From Betaproteobacteria bacterium (lineage in GTDB: Bacteria > Pseudomonadota > Gammaproteobacteria > Burkholderiales > Burkholderiaceae_D): 61,716 nucleotides of DNA. A program made the position numbers and the translations under genes. Below are positions 19,141 to 27,595 of the stretch, in pieces; the first letter of the stretch is position 1, and each line of letters starts with the position of its first letter. Where the stretch lies: positions 1 through 61,716 of the forward strand of contig JANYFL010000069.1 of NCBI GenBank assembly GCA_025362735.1, written 5' to 3'. Under the pieces are notes generated by a model. The model was not told the origin of the DNA and searched no databases. It saw only the letters and a list, made by a program, of their open reading frames with translations.

Positions 19141-19749
19141 TCACCACCTCTTGTCTTTCGATGTACCCAACAACGGTCTCAGCTCGGTTGCAATGGCTTC
19201 CCGAGCCCTGAAAATACGCGAACGCACCGTGCCGATCGGACAATTCATCAGCTCCGCGATTTCCTCGTAACTCATGCCTTCGATTTCCCTCAGCTGGATC
19301 GCCGTCCGTAATTCCTCCGGTAAAGCGTCCACTGCTTTGCTCACTGCCTGACCGACCTGACGACTCATCATCAGCGATTCAGGAGTATTGATATCTCTTA
19401 GTTGGTCGGCATCGTCGAAAGTTTCAGCTTCTTCAGCATCATTTTCAGTTGTCGTTGGTGCGCGGCGATTATTCGAGGCAAGATAGTTCTTGGCGGTGTT
19501 GATCGCAATCCGGTACAGCCAGGTATAAAAGGCACTTTCCCCCCGGAATTGCGCCAATGCGCGGTAAGCTTTGATGAAGGCCTCCTGCGTCACATCCTCG
19601 ACTTCGGCCGCGTCGCGCACGAGCCTGGAAACCAGCCGGTTAATCTTGCGCTGATACTTGACCACCAATAGCTCGAACGCCCGCTTGTCGCCGCGCTGAA
19701 CGCGCTCGACCAGCAGTTGATCAATGTCCCGCTCGGTGGGTTGGCTCAA
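19141..19749 (-). CDS. rpoE: RNA polymerase sigma factor RpoE/AlgU
   Basis: A 202-residue ECF sigma factor. Region 2 contains DAAEVEDVTQEAFIKAYRAL and FRGESAFYTWLYRIAINTAK; region 4 contains LPEELRTAIQLREIEGMSYE and NCPIGTVRSRIFRAREAI. It directs the envelope-stress response and is linked here to its own regulators rseA and rseB and to the protease mucD. Its start overlaps the stop of the upstream YgfX-like gene by four bases, so it can be co-transcribed with the fatty-acid genes as well as from its own promoter. I could not identify an autoregulatory promoter by eye. Confidence 0.96.
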   Translation of the reverse strand: MSQPTERDIDQLLVERVQRGDKRAFELLVVKYQRKINRLVSRLVRDAAEVEDVTQEAFIKAYRALAQFRGESAFYTWLYRIAINTAKNYLASNNRRAPTTTENDAEEAETFDDADQLRDINTPESLMMSRQVGQAVSKAVDALPEELRTAIQLREIEGMSYEEIAELMNCPIGTVRSRIFRAREAIATELRPLLGTSKDKRW

Positions 19750-20318
19750 TGGGTGAGACTCTGTTGACGAGTTGGATCAGTGATTTGGCCCCGGGTCTTG
19801 TGTTGGGCCCAGATCAACCAACGCGCCAGAGCGCGTCGATTTTGTTCTGAAAGGATGCGTTTAAAAATCACAATGGAGATGGTTGGCGTACTTTTAGGTT
19901 CGGTATCGAGAGAGAGACTGACTGCCTGCAGCCTCAGAATTATTAAACTAGGCCAAATCAAAGACCCCGGCGCAAGTTGGTAACGGCTAACTTGCGCTTC
20001 CATTCTAGCCAGATGAGCCATCCCGTCGGCATTGTCTTTGTCCAAACCCTGCGAAGAACCTAATTCAACCGAGCCGTCGTCAAGAATGCGCAGGCTCAGC
20101 GGAATCTGAACCAGCTGCCCAACGCTACACTTGCCATCAATAAACGCAAACAGGAGCGCCACTGCTAATAGCCCGGCCAGAATTCCAATGGATAGCCCGG
20201 AATAAAAAAGGACCAGAATCGTCGCTAAAGCAAGTCCAAATCCGCAGGCACCAACCAGCATCAAGCTGACCAAAAGCCTGTTCGATGGTTCAAGCCGGAT
20301 TTGAGCAGCGAGGGACAA
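19746..20318 (-). CDS. YgfX-like small membrane protein upstream of rpoE
   Basis: The reading frame before rpoE encodes a hydrophobic hairpin (two membrane segments around residues 20-60: GACGFGLALATILVLFYSG and IGILAGLLAVALLFAF) and a soluble tail ending in RRALARWLIWAQHKT. This layout resembles the YgfX/CptA and 'protein YX' family, commonly encoded between fabF or sdh genes and rpoE. The frame runs back into fabF with no ATG after the fabF stop; a TTG at 20316-20318, giving IRLEPSNRLL close to the N-terminus, is my preferred start, but it has no clear ribosome-binding site. It overlaps rpoE by four bases. Function is unknown here. Confidence 0.65.
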   Translation of the reverse strand: MSLAAQIRLEPSNRLLVSLMLVGACGFGLALATILVLFYSGLSIGILAGLLAVALLFAFIDGKCSVGQLVQIPLSLRILDDGSVELGSSQGLDKDNADGMAHLARMEAQVSRYQLAPGSLIWPSLIILRLQAVSLSLDTEPKSTPTISIVIFKRILSEQNRRALARWLIWAQHKTRGQITDPTRQQSLTH

Positions 20319-20340
20319 CGGCCAGGGTAGACAGTTTCGA

Positions 20341-21579
20341 TCAGACGCGCTTGAGCACCAAAGTACCGTTGGTGCCGCCAAAACCGAAATTGTTTTTGAC
20401 GGCCACGTCAATCTTCGCGTCCCGCGCCGTATTGGCACAATAATCAAGATCACACTCCGGATCCTGATTGAAGATGTTGATCGTCGGCGATATGACCTGG
20501 TGATGCAGAGAAAGTGCCGTAAATACCGTTTCCAAGCCACCAGCACCACCCAAAAGGTGGCCCGTCATGGATTTACTGGAATTGATCATCAGTTTGCGCG
20601 CATGGTTGCCAAAGGCAGCCTTGATCGCGTTGGTTTCGTTGACATCACCCAATGGTGTGGACGTGCCATGCGCATTGACGAACTGCACTGCATCAGGCGC
20701 GATCCCAGCATTTTGGAGTGCATTGCGGATCGACCGGGTCGGCCCGCTGACATCCGGCGCAGTCATATGATAAGCATCGGCACTCATGCCAAACCCAATC
20801 AACTCGGCGTAAATTTTGGCGCCACGCTTCTTGGCCGCTTCATATTCTTCAAGCACCACTACCCCTGCACCTTCACCGAGCACAAAACCATCACGATCTT
20901 TGTCCCAGGGACGGCTGGCCGTGGCGGGATCGTCATTGCGAGTTGACAGCGCACGGATCGCAGCAAATCCCCCAACACCCAGCGGAGAAATTGTCGCTTC
21001 CGCACCACCGGCCACCATGATGTCCGCATCGCCATATTCGATGAGCCGACCCGCTTGACCAATCGAATGCAGACCCGAAGTGCAAGCCGTCACGATGGAA
21101 AGATTAGGCCCCTTGAATCCGAAGCGGATCGAGAGGTTGCCCGAAATCATGTTGATAATTGAGGCCGGCACGAAAAACGGAGAAATACGGCGTGGGCCGC
21201 GCTTAACCAGCTCATCGTGGGTCACTTCAATCATCGGCAAACCACCGATGCCTGAACCAATAATGACACCGATCCGTTCGGCATTTTCTTCGGTTACTAC
21301 AATGCCACTATCCTGCACCGCCTGAATACCTGCCGCCATTCCAAAATGGATGAAGGCATCCATATGCCGCGCTTCTTTGGCCGACATATAGTCTTCAACA
21401 TTGAAACCTTTCACTTCACCAGCAACATGGCAACCAAAAGGAGCGGGATCAAAATGCGTGATCCGGCCAATCCCGGTTTTGCCAGCCACCAGATTCGACC
21501 AGGCTTCAGTGACTGAATTACCGACCGGAGAAATGACTCCCAAGCCGGTGATGACAACACGGCGACGCGACATACTCAA
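20341..21579 (-). CDS. fabF: 3-oxoacyl-ACP synthase II FabF
   Basis: A 412-residue condensing enzyme (KAS II) that elongates acyl-ACP with malonyl-ACP. The catalytic Cys166 lies in SIVTACTSGLHSIG, and the two histidines are in NAHGTSTPLGD (near 305) and MTGHLLGGAGG (near 341), the Cys-His-His set of decarboxylating synthases. It follows acpP by 21 bases in the fatty-acid cluster. Length and end (NGTLVLKRV) are typical. Confidence 0.97.
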   Translation of the reverse strand: MSMSRRRVVITGLGVISPVGNSVTEAWSNLVAGKTGIGRITHFDPAPFGCHVAGEVKGFNVEDYMSAKEARHMDAFIHFGMAAGIQAVQDSGIVVTEENAERIGVIIGSGIGGLPMIEVTHDELVKRGPRRISPFFVPASIINMISGNLSIRFGFKGPNLSIVTACTSGLHSIGQAGRLIEYGDADIMVAGGAEATISPLGVGGFAAIRALSTRNDDPATASRPWDKDRDGFVLGEGAGVVVLEEYEAAKKRGAKIYAELIGFGMSADAYHMTAPDVSGPTRSIRNALQNAGIAPDAVQFVNAHGTSTPLGDVNETNAIKAAFGNHARKLMINSSKSMTGHLLGGAGGLETVFTALSLHHQVISPTINIFNQDPECDLDYCANTARDAKIDVAVKNNFGFGGTNGTLVLKRV

Positions 21580-21600
21580 TAACGATCCCAGAACAGAAAA

Positions 21601-21837
21601 TTACTTCTTGTGTGACGTAACGTAATCGATCGCCAACTGAACAGTGGTGATCTTCTCAGCTTCTTCATCCGGAATCTCGGTTTCGAATTCATCTTCGAGT
21701 GCCATGACCAGTTCAACGGTATCCAGCGAATCGGCACCCAGATCATCAACGAAAGAAGATTCGTTCTTAATTTCAGCTTCGTTGACGCCCAGTTGTTCGG
21801 CAACAATTTTTTTGACACGTTGTTCGATGTTTTCCAT
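21601..21837 (-). CDS. acpP: Acyl carrier protein AcpP
   Basis: A 78-residue acidic acyl carrier protein. The phosphopantetheine attachment site is Ser37 in [17 protein letters not shown]. It shuttles growing acyl chains among FabD, FabH, FabG, FabF and FabI, and donates acyl groups for PlsX. AGGAGGG lies upstream of the ATG, a very strong ribosome-binding site suited to a highly expressed protein. A longer overlapping frame on the same strand is only a shifted shadow. A dispersed repeat separates it from fabG. Confidence 0.98.
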   Translation of the reverse strand: MENIEQRVKKIVAEQLGVNEAEIKNESSFVDDLGADSLDTVELVMALEDEFETEIPDEEAEKITTVQLAIDYVTSHKK

Positions 21838-21949
21838 GTTTCCCTCCTGAGGGTTTATTACAGATTAGTCATAGCCTAAAACGGGCGAATTGTAGCAGAC
21901 GAGGATTACAAAAAATCAGGGTACTACCGATAATATGGCGCTCTCTAAA

Positions 21950-22088
21950 AGGATGTTGAAAAACGTAGCGAGCGGCTGTCAGGCGAGGCGGGCAGCGCGC
22001 AGAAACCGGAGTGTACTGGGATGTACACGAGGATTTCGAGCACTGACCAACGAAGCATCACAGTCGCGCAGTAGTTTTCCAGCATCCT
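21950..22088. repeat. 139-bp palindromic intergenic repeat between fabG and acpP
   Basis: The ends AGGATGTTGAAAAAC (21950-21964) and GTTTTCCAGCATCCT (22074-22088) are imperfect inverted repeats (two mismatches in 15). The element abuts the fabG stop codon, whose TAA directly precedes it on the minus strand. The GC-rich interior has no coding potential but includes smaller symmetric parts such as GTGTACTGGGATGTACAC. It looks like a mobile palindromic intergenic element that may also act in mRNA processing or termination. I recall similar sequences in other betaproteobacteria but could not check this. Confidence 0.65.
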
Positions 22089-22089
22089 G

Positions 22090-22833
22090 TTAACTCATGT
22101 ACATGCCGCCATTGACATGGAGTGTGGAACCGGTGATATAGCCAGCAGCGGGCGATGCCAGAAAGGCCACAGCTGCGGCAACTTCCTCGGCCTGACCGAG
22201 TCGGCCCAGCGGAATTTGGGTCAACAATCCGGTCTTTTGTTCGTCACTCAAAGCACGGGTCATATCGGTATCAATAAAGCCCGGTGCAACACAGTTGACG
22301 GTGATGCCACGGCTACCAATTTCTCGCGCCAACGCGCGCGCCATACCGGCCACACCCGCTTTAGCCGCCGCATAGTTGACCTGACCCGGATTGCCAGAAG
22401 ATCCAACCACCGAAGTCACATTGATGATACGGCCACCCTTGGCTTTCATCATGCCGCGCAGCACCCCCCGGCTGAGCCGGAACACGGCGCTGAGATTGGT
22501 ATTGATGACGGCATCCCAGTCTTCATCCTTCATGCGCATCGCCAGCGTATCCTGAGTGATACCAGCGTTATTGACCAGAATGTTAAGACTGCCGTGTGCT
22601 TTCTGGATTTCTTCAATCAGGGCATTGCAACGTTCGCCATCATTGACGTTGAGCATCTTGCCTTGACCCTGAAAGGGGGCAAGGTATTGGGTAATCGCAG
22701 CAACACCGGATTCAGACGTCGCCGTACCGACCACCTTGGCACCCTGCTTCGCCAGTTCCAGTGCAATCGCCTGACCAATCCCGCGCGAGGCGCCCGTAAC
22801 CAGAGCAACCTGGCCTGCAAGTGCAGTGCTCAT
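22090..22833 (-). CDS. fabG: 3-oxoacyl-ACP reductase FabG
   Basis: A 247-residue short-chain dehydrogenase that reduces 3-oxoacyl-ACP with NADPH. The cofactor motif is TGASRGIGQAI at about 13-23, NNAG is at 88-91, and the catalytic residues are Ser141, Tyr154 and Lys158 (VNYAAAKAG). The C-terminus GSTLHVNGGMYMS is typical. It overlaps fabD by four bases and is followed by a dispersed repeat. Confidence 0.97.
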   Translation of the reverse strand: MSTALAGQVALVTGASRGIGQAIALELAKQGAKVVGTATSESGVAAITQYLAPFQGQGKMLNVNDGERCNALIEEIQKAHGSLNILVNNAGITQDTLAMRMKDEDWDAVINTNLSAVFRLSRGVLRGMMKAKGGRIINVTSVVGSSGNPGQVNYAAAKAGVAGMARALAREIGSRGITVNCVAPGFIDTDMTRALSDEQKTGLLTQIPLGRLGQAEEVAAAVAFLASPAAGYITGSTLHVNGGMYMS

Positions 22834-23762
22834 TTCAGTAACTCCAAAGTCGTTTCAATTGATGCCGCATCATTCAAGGCAACAGATATCAGATCACGGT
22901 CGATGCGCTTAACCAACCCAGCCAGCACCTTGCCCGGTCCGCATTCGACAACATGCGTAACGCCTTCTGCTTTCATTTTGAGTATTGTTTCCACCCAACG
23001 CACCGGGCCAGCCGCCTGGCGCACCAGAGCCGCTTTGATTGCATCGGGTTCACGCTCAACGGCCAGATCAACATTGTTAATGACATCAATCGTGGGCATC
23101 GAAAATGAAAGTTTGGTTAAATAATCTTTCAGGCGTTGCGCTGCCGGTTGCATCAACGAAGAATGGAACGGTGCCGATACCGGCAAGATCAATGCGCGCT
23201 TGGCGCCCTTGGACTTGGCCAACTCACAAGCGCGCTCGACTGCAGCCTTGTTGCCGGCGATGACCGTCTGCGCAGGGTCATTGAAATTGACCGCCTCAAC
23301 GACTTCACCTTGTGCTGCTTCCGCACAAACGGCCTTGACCGCTTCTGTTTCGAGACCAAGGATGGCCGCCATCGCCCCGACACCGACAGGTACCGCTTCC
23401 TGCATGGCCTGTGCACGGAAGCGCACGAGCGGAACCGCATCGGCAAAAGGCAAAACATCTGCCGCGACCAGAGCGGCATACTCACCGAGGCTATGGCCCG
23501 CAACGACGGCCGGTTGCGAGCCGCCTGCTGCACGCCAGGCGCGCAGCACGGCAACGCCAGCCGTCAGCATCACCGGCTGGGTATTAGTCGTCAAGCCCAG
23601 TGCCTCGGCTGGGCCTTCGGCAATCAGCTTGGCCATATCCTGGCTCAACGCTGTGGAGGCTTCTGTTACCGTCATTTCAACTGCGGCGTTGCCAGCGAAA
23701 CTGGTCAGCATGCCCACAGACTGAGAACCTTGTCCTGGAAATACAAATGCAAATTTCTTCAT
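22830..23762 (-). CDS. fabD: Malonyl-CoA:ACP transacylase FabD
   Basis: A 310-residue malonyltransferase that charges AcpP with malonyl groups. The nucleophile is Ser91 in VAGHSLGEYAALVA; the N-terminal FVFPGQGSQSVGM and the late catalytic His in SAPFHSSLM (near 200) are intact, as is VVECGPGKVLAGL. It lies between fabH and fabG, in the normal plsX-fabH-fabD-fabG order, and overlaps fabG by four bases, giving coupled translation. Confidence 0.97.
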   Translation of the reverse strand: MKKFAFVFPGQGSQSVGMLTSFAGNAAVEMTVTEASTALSQDMAKLIAEGPAEALGLTTNTQPVMLTAGVAVLRAWRAAGGSQPAVVAGHSLGEYAALVAADVLPFADAVPLVRFRAQAMQEAVPVGVGAMAAILGLETEAVKAVCAEAAQGEVVEAVNFNDPAQTVIAGNKAAVERACELAKSKGAKRALILPVSAPFHSSLMQPAAQRLKDYLTKLSFSMPTIDVINNVDLAVEREPDAIKAALVRQAAGPVRWVETILKMKAEGVTHVVECGPGKVLAGLVKRIDRDLISVALNDAASIETTLELLK

Positions 23763-23792
23763 CTTGTTATTGGATTATTGGAAATTGATTTT

Positions 23793-24776
23793 CTACATCT
23801 GAAGCGCCACAGCGCCCCAGGTAAAGCCTCCGCCTACTCCTTCAAGCAAGACCTTGTGTCCCGTCCGAATTCGGCCATCACGAACACCGGTATCGAACGC
23901 CAATGGAATCGACGCAGCCGATGTATTACCGTGCTCATTGACCGTCACGATCATTTTCTCGATGGGAAGACGCAACTTCTTGCAAGTGCCCTGCATGATG
24001 CGAATGTTGGCCTGATGAGGAATCAGCCAATCAAGTTCGGTTGACTGCCAGCCAGCGCTTTCCAGCGTTTCATTGGCGACCTGTTCGAGCACTTGAACCG
24101 CCAACTTGAAGACGGCCTGGCCGTCCATGTGCAAAAAATCACTGCCAGCGTTCGCCCCGGCACCTGCTGCACGAGGAACACAAAGAATTCCCACATGACT
24201 ACCATCCGCATGCAGCTTGCTGGCGACAATGCCCGGTTGCGCAGAAGCGCTCAGTACGATTGCTCCGGCCCCGTCGCCAAACAAGACGCAAATACCGCGA
24301 TCAGTAAAGTCGAGTAATCGCGAGAAAATCTCAGCACCAATCACCAGTACATTACGATTCTGTCCGGCACGGATAAAATTATTGGCAATTGAAAGTGCGT
24401 ATACGAAACCACTGCATACCGCCTGGACATCGAACGCAGCGCAGCCATTGTTGATTCCAAGCTTTTGCTGCACGACGCAAGCTGTACTGGGGAAAATCAT
24501 ATCTGGCGTCGAAGTGGCGACAATGATCAGATCGATCTGTTCCGGTTTGAGTTGGGCGGCATCAATCGCTTTTCTGGCCGCGGCAACGGCAAGATCACTC
24601 GTTGACACACCTGGATCTGCAAAATGTCTTGCTGAAATGCCACTGCGTGAAGTGATCCATTCATCACTGGACTCAATTCCTTTGGCAGTAAGCTCTCCAA
24701 CCAGTTCGGCATTGGTCACGCGTCTGGGCGGCAAATAACTGCCCGTACCGGCGATACGCGAGAAAACAGAAGTCAT
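23793..24776 (-). CDS. fabH: 3-oxoacyl-ACP synthase III FabH
   Basis: A 327-residue KAS III that starts fatty-acid synthesis by condensing acetyl-CoA with malonyl-ACP. Its catalytic set is Cys121 ([10 protein letters not shown]), His near 255 ([11 protein letters not shown]) and Asn near 285 ([10 protein letters not shown]). The C-terminus [13 protein letters not shown] is characteristic. It starts six bases after plsX ends. Initial-substrate preference (acetyl versus branched) is not evident from sequence. Confidence 0.97.
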   Translation of the reverse strand: MTSVFSRIAGTGSYLPPRRVTNAELVGELTAKGIESSDEWITSRSGISARHFADPGVSTSDLAVAAARKAIDAAQLKPEQIDLIIVATSTPDMIFPSTACVVQQKLGINNGCAAFDVQAVCSGFVYALSIANNFIRAGQNRNVLVIGAEIFSRLLDFTDRGICVLFGDGAGAIVLSASAQPGIVASKLHADGSHVGILCVPRAAGAGANAGSDFLHMDGQAVFKLAVQVLEQVANETLESAGWQSTELDWLIPHQANIRIMQGTCKKLRLPIEKMIVTVNEHGNTSAASIPLAFDTGVRDGRIRTGHKVLLEGVGGGFTWGAVALQM

Positions 24777-24782
24777 CGAGGC

Positions 24783-25844
24783 CTAAATGATAGTTTCGGC
24801 GAATGTTTGTTCAGGTTTTACTACCGATGGTTCAAGCTCAGGGTGCATTTGCTGCATGGCCAACACTATACGGCCCAGCACCCCATTTTTGGCACCATCA
24901 TAGCCCCGCTTGATCGCGTGTTCAAATGCAAACGCGTCGGCCGAGCCATGGCTCTTGATCACCAACCCACGCAATCCAAGTAAGCTGGCGCCGTTATAGC
25001 GGCGATGATCAACCCGCTTTTTGAAGCGCTTTAACACCGGCAGTGCAGCCAGTGCCATCAGTTTAGTCAACAGGTTGCGACTGAATTCTTCCTTGATGAA
25101 ACCACCCAGCATCTGGGCCAGGCCCTCTGATGTCTTGAGCGCCACATTGCCGACAAAGCCATCACAGACGACGACGTCGGTTGTCCCTTTGTAGATATCG
25201 TTGCCTTCGACATTGCCGTAAAAATTCAGCGGGGACGCACGCAGAAGTTCGCCTGCCTGCTTGACGGTTTCGTTCCCTTTGATGACTTCTTCGCCGATAT
25301 TCAGCAGTCCGACTGACGGCCTCTCCTTGCCTTCCACAGCAGCAACGAGTGCACTACCCATGATGGCAAACTGAAGTAAATGATCCGGTTCGCAATCGAC
25401 ATTCGCGCCCAGATCAAGCACGGTGGTCACACCAGACTGATTAGGCAAAACCGTCGCGATCGCCGGACGGTCAATGCCTTCCAAAGTTTTCAGAACATAG
25501 CGCGAGATGGCCATCAAAGCGCCGGTATTACCTGCGCTGATGCAAGTATCTGCGCGCCCTTCCTTGATCATATTGATCGCGACGCGCATTGACGAATCTT
25601 TTTTGCGGCGTAGCGCGACTTCGATGGGATCGTCCATCTCGACAACTTCAGATGCCGGGACGATTTCAATGCGCGCATCCGGCTTAACATGATGACGGGT
25701 CAGCGCATGGCGGATGTCGTCGGCATTACCGACCAGCAAGAGACTGGCATCTTGCGTCGAGACCAGAAAATGAACAGCCGCAGGAACCGTGGTCGCCAGA
25801 CCGTGATCCCCGCCCATACAGTCGATGGCGATTCGAATCGTCAT
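24783..25844 (-). CDS. plsX: Phosphate acyltransferase PlsX
   Basis: A 353-residue PlsX that makes acyl-phosphate from acyl-ACP for phospholipid synthesis. The N-terminus [14 protein letters not shown] is the family signature, and [37 protein letters not shown] and [18 protein letters not shown] are all conserved. I chose the ATG at 25842-25844, which places the signature at residues 2-15; an upstream in-frame ATG at 25901 would add 19 unrelated residues with no ribosome-binding site. It links fatty-acid synthesis to membrane lipid synthesis and follows rpmF. Confidence 0.95.
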   Translation of the reverse strand: MTIRIAIDCMGGDHGLATTVPAAVHFLVSTQDASLLLVGNADDIRHALTRHHVKPDARIEIVPASEVVEMDDPIEVALRRKKDSSMRVAINMIKEGRADTCISAGNTGALMAISRYVLKTLEGIDRPAIATVLPNQSGVTTVLDLGANVDCEPDHLLQFAIMGSALVAAVEGKERPSVGLLNIGEEVIKGNETVKQAGELLRASPLNFYGNVEGNDIYKGTTDVVVCDGFVGNVALKTSEGLAQMLGGFIKEEFSRNLLTKLMALAALPVLKRFKKRVDHRRYNGASLLGLRGLVIKSHGSADAFAFEHAIKRGYDGAKNGVLGRIVLAMQQMHPELEPSVVKPEQTFAETII

Positions 25845-25940
25845 CCTGGATAAATGGAGTTGAGCAAACTCAGATTTTGCATGTCTTTGCGGCATCAACA
25901 TGCACTCGAAAGAGTGCCGGATTGCCGCAACGACCTGGAT

Positions 25941-26123
25941 TTATTCGTCGTTCTTGGTCTTGACGACCTTCTTGCCACGATAAAAGCCATTCGGGCTGAT
26001 GTGATGACGCAGATGCGTTTCGCCCGTCGTCGGCTCAACGGCCAAAGGCGGATTGGTCAGAAAATCGTGCGAGCGGTGCATGCCGCGTTTTGAAGGGGAC
26101 TTCTTATTTTGTTGAACAGCCAT
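25941..26123 (-). CDS. rpmF: 50S ribosomal protein L32
   Basis: A 60-residue basic protein beginning [20 protein letters not shown], the invariant L32 N-terminus, followed by [15 protein letters not shown]. It binds domain I of 23S rRNA in the large subunit. CAGGAG upstream of the ATG is a strong ribosome-binding site. It sits between yceD and plsX, an order shared by most proteobacteria that ties ribosome and lipid synthesis. It lacks the zinc-binding cysteines found in some L32 versions. Confidence 0.97.
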   Translation of the reverse strand: MAVQQNKKSPSKRGMHRSHDFLTNPPLAVEPTTGETHLRHHISPNGFYRGKKVVKTKNDE

Positions 26124-26216
26124 GATGACTCCTGTTTACGAATTTAATAGCGTGTTGATCACGCGATTTCACTAATACTGCAATTCTGATCGGCTTGGTC
26201 TCTTTTGACCAGCCAC

Positions 26217-26735
26217 TTATTTTGACTTCAATTTTTCCAACACCGCAAAGGGAGAAGGTTTCGACTCAGCCGCCTTACCTTCGATTGACTCACTCAGCGC
26301 TTTATTTTCATCAAGCCTTAACTCAGGATGATGACAATCCTGATGCATCGGGACAAGCGGCAAGGAAAGCAGCACCTCATCTTCGACCAATGCTTCGATA
26401 TCAAAACTTTCCGACCCGACAACGACTTCTATATGGTCATCATCCATCGGCACTTCATCCGCTTCCTGCTCGCTGCGCGCCACCAGAAAACGGCGCTGCA
26501 AGGCCAGCTTCAACTTAACCGGCTCCAGGCAGCGCTGGCAAACCAGATCCACGATTCCGGCAATTTCCAGATCAAGCTGTGGCTTTTTCTGTCGGCTGAC
26601 AAACCCAACCGCCTGCCAACGCAGCACACCTTCCCGCTTCGGGCTTTCGAGCCGCAACATGCGGATCAATTCCAATTCCCCTTCCGCACGCTGCCCAGAC
26701 CGGGCAAACTCGTACAAGTTGATCAAAGCAGACAT
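26217..26735 (-). CDS. yceD: YceD-family (DUF177) protein, 23S rRNA accumulation protein
   Basis: A 172-residue DUF177 protein; the homologue in E. coli (YceD) and plants is needed for 23S rRNA accumulation. The family core is seen in LDLEIAGIVDLVCQRCLEPV with the CxxC-like Cys pair, and in the acidic strand SFDIEALVEDEVLLSLPLVP followed by the conserved HQDCHHPE and a C-terminal SPFAVLEKLK. I chose the ATG at 26733-26735 with AAGGG six bases upstream; a longer frame from 26831 overlaps the divergent promoter region. It is first in the yceD-rpmF-plsX run. Confidence 0.92.
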   Translation of the reverse strand: MSALINLYEFARSGQRAEGELELIRMLRLESPKREGVLRWQAVGFVSRQKKPQLDLEIAGIVDLVCQRCLEPVKLKLALQRRFLVARSEQEADEVPMDDDHIEVVVGSESFDIEALVEDEVLLSLPLVPMHQDCHHPELRLDENKALSESIEGKAAESKPSPFAVLEKLKSK

Positions 26736-26840
26736 CAGAACCCTTGTCCCGCAGAAGTTTGGCAAGCTACCGAGTGACCGGAAGATTGACGGAAAGCCTG
26801 TGATAATAGCGTTTTTCCCCTTTTCGGTCAAAAACTTATC

Positions 26841-27506
26841 GTGACAAACGTAGCATTTCCTTCGATTTCTGGCGTTTCCGGGCCACCGCCAATCATTCTT
26901 GCCTCGGGCTCGCGATATCGCCGGGAATTATTGGAACGGCTAAAGTTGCCATTCAGTGTTGAGCCGCCCGAAATTGACGAAACCCCAAAGCCGGGCGAAG
27001 CGCCAGAACAAACCGCCCAGCGACTGGCACTAGAAAAAGCGCTGCATATCGCTCAAAACCATCCCAACGCACTGGTCATCGGCTCAGACCAGGTCGCCAC
27101 CGTTGACGGTCTGCAGATCGGCAAGCCAGGCAATCACGCCAACGCATTGGCTCAACTTCAACTGGTTCGTGGACGGACGGTACTGTTTCATACCGCACTC
27201 TGCCTGGTCGATTCGGCTCGCCACGCCAACAATCCACAAGACCCGCTCGCCATCCAGCGCGACACGGCCACCATCCAAGTGAAATTTCGCAATCTGCCAG
27301 ACGACGAACTGGAAGCCTATCTGCGCATCGAGCAACCTTACGATTGTGCTGGCAGCGCGAAATGCGAGGGCTTGGGCATTGCTTTGCTGGAACAAATCGA
27401 TAACGATGATCCGACCGCACTGGTGGGATTGCCGCTTATTCGTCTGGTCAGCATGCTACGACGGCTTGATTACCACTTTTTTAGACCCGCTCACCCGAAG
27501 GTTTGA
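26841..27506 (+). CDS. Maf/YceF-family nucleotide pyrophosphatase (7-methyl-GTP type)
   Basis: A 221-residue Maf-like house-cleaning enzyme. ILASGSRYRRELLERLKLPF near 24-43 is the substrate loop (SxYRRELL is typical of the YceF subfamily), and GSDQVATVDGLQIGKP near 88 carries the catalytic acidic residue. The subfamily hydrolyses m7GTP and keeps modified nucleotides out of RNA. The start used gives an 18-residue N-terminal extension before the core. It is divergently transcribed from yceD, the usual neighbour, and ends before a strong terminator. Confidence 0.92.
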   Translation: MTNVAFPSISGVSGPPPIILASGSRYRRELLERLKLPFSVEPPEIDETPKPGEAPEQTAQRLALEKALHIAQNHPNALVIGSDQVATVDGLQIGKPGNHANALAQLQLVRGRTVLFHTALCLVDSARHANNPQDPLAIQRDTATIQVKFRNLPDDELEAYLRIEQPYDCAGSAKCEGLGIALLEQIDNDDPTALVGLPLIRLVSMLRRLDYHFFRPAHPKV

Positions 27507-27543
27507 AGCCCCAATAAGTGGTGTTCGACTTTCAAAAGGCAAA

Positions 27544-27577
27544 GGCATGTGAAAGATTTACTTCACATGCCTTTTTT
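27544..27577 (+). terminator. Rho-independent terminator after the maf gene
   Basis: A perfect 10-bp stem, GGCATGTGAA (27544-27553) with TTCACATGCC (27562-27571), an 8-base loop and TTTTTT form a strong terminator for the plus strand. The same hairpin can stop pilY1 transcription arriving from the other side, though that side is less T-rich. Confidence 0.92.
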
Positions 27578-27595
27578 GCTTTGAATTAGAGAACT

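Noticed and set aside
21576..21818. 80-codon frame overlapping acpP on the same strand
   Set aside because: It is acpP read in a shifted frame; the true product has the DSL motif and a strong ribosome-binding site.
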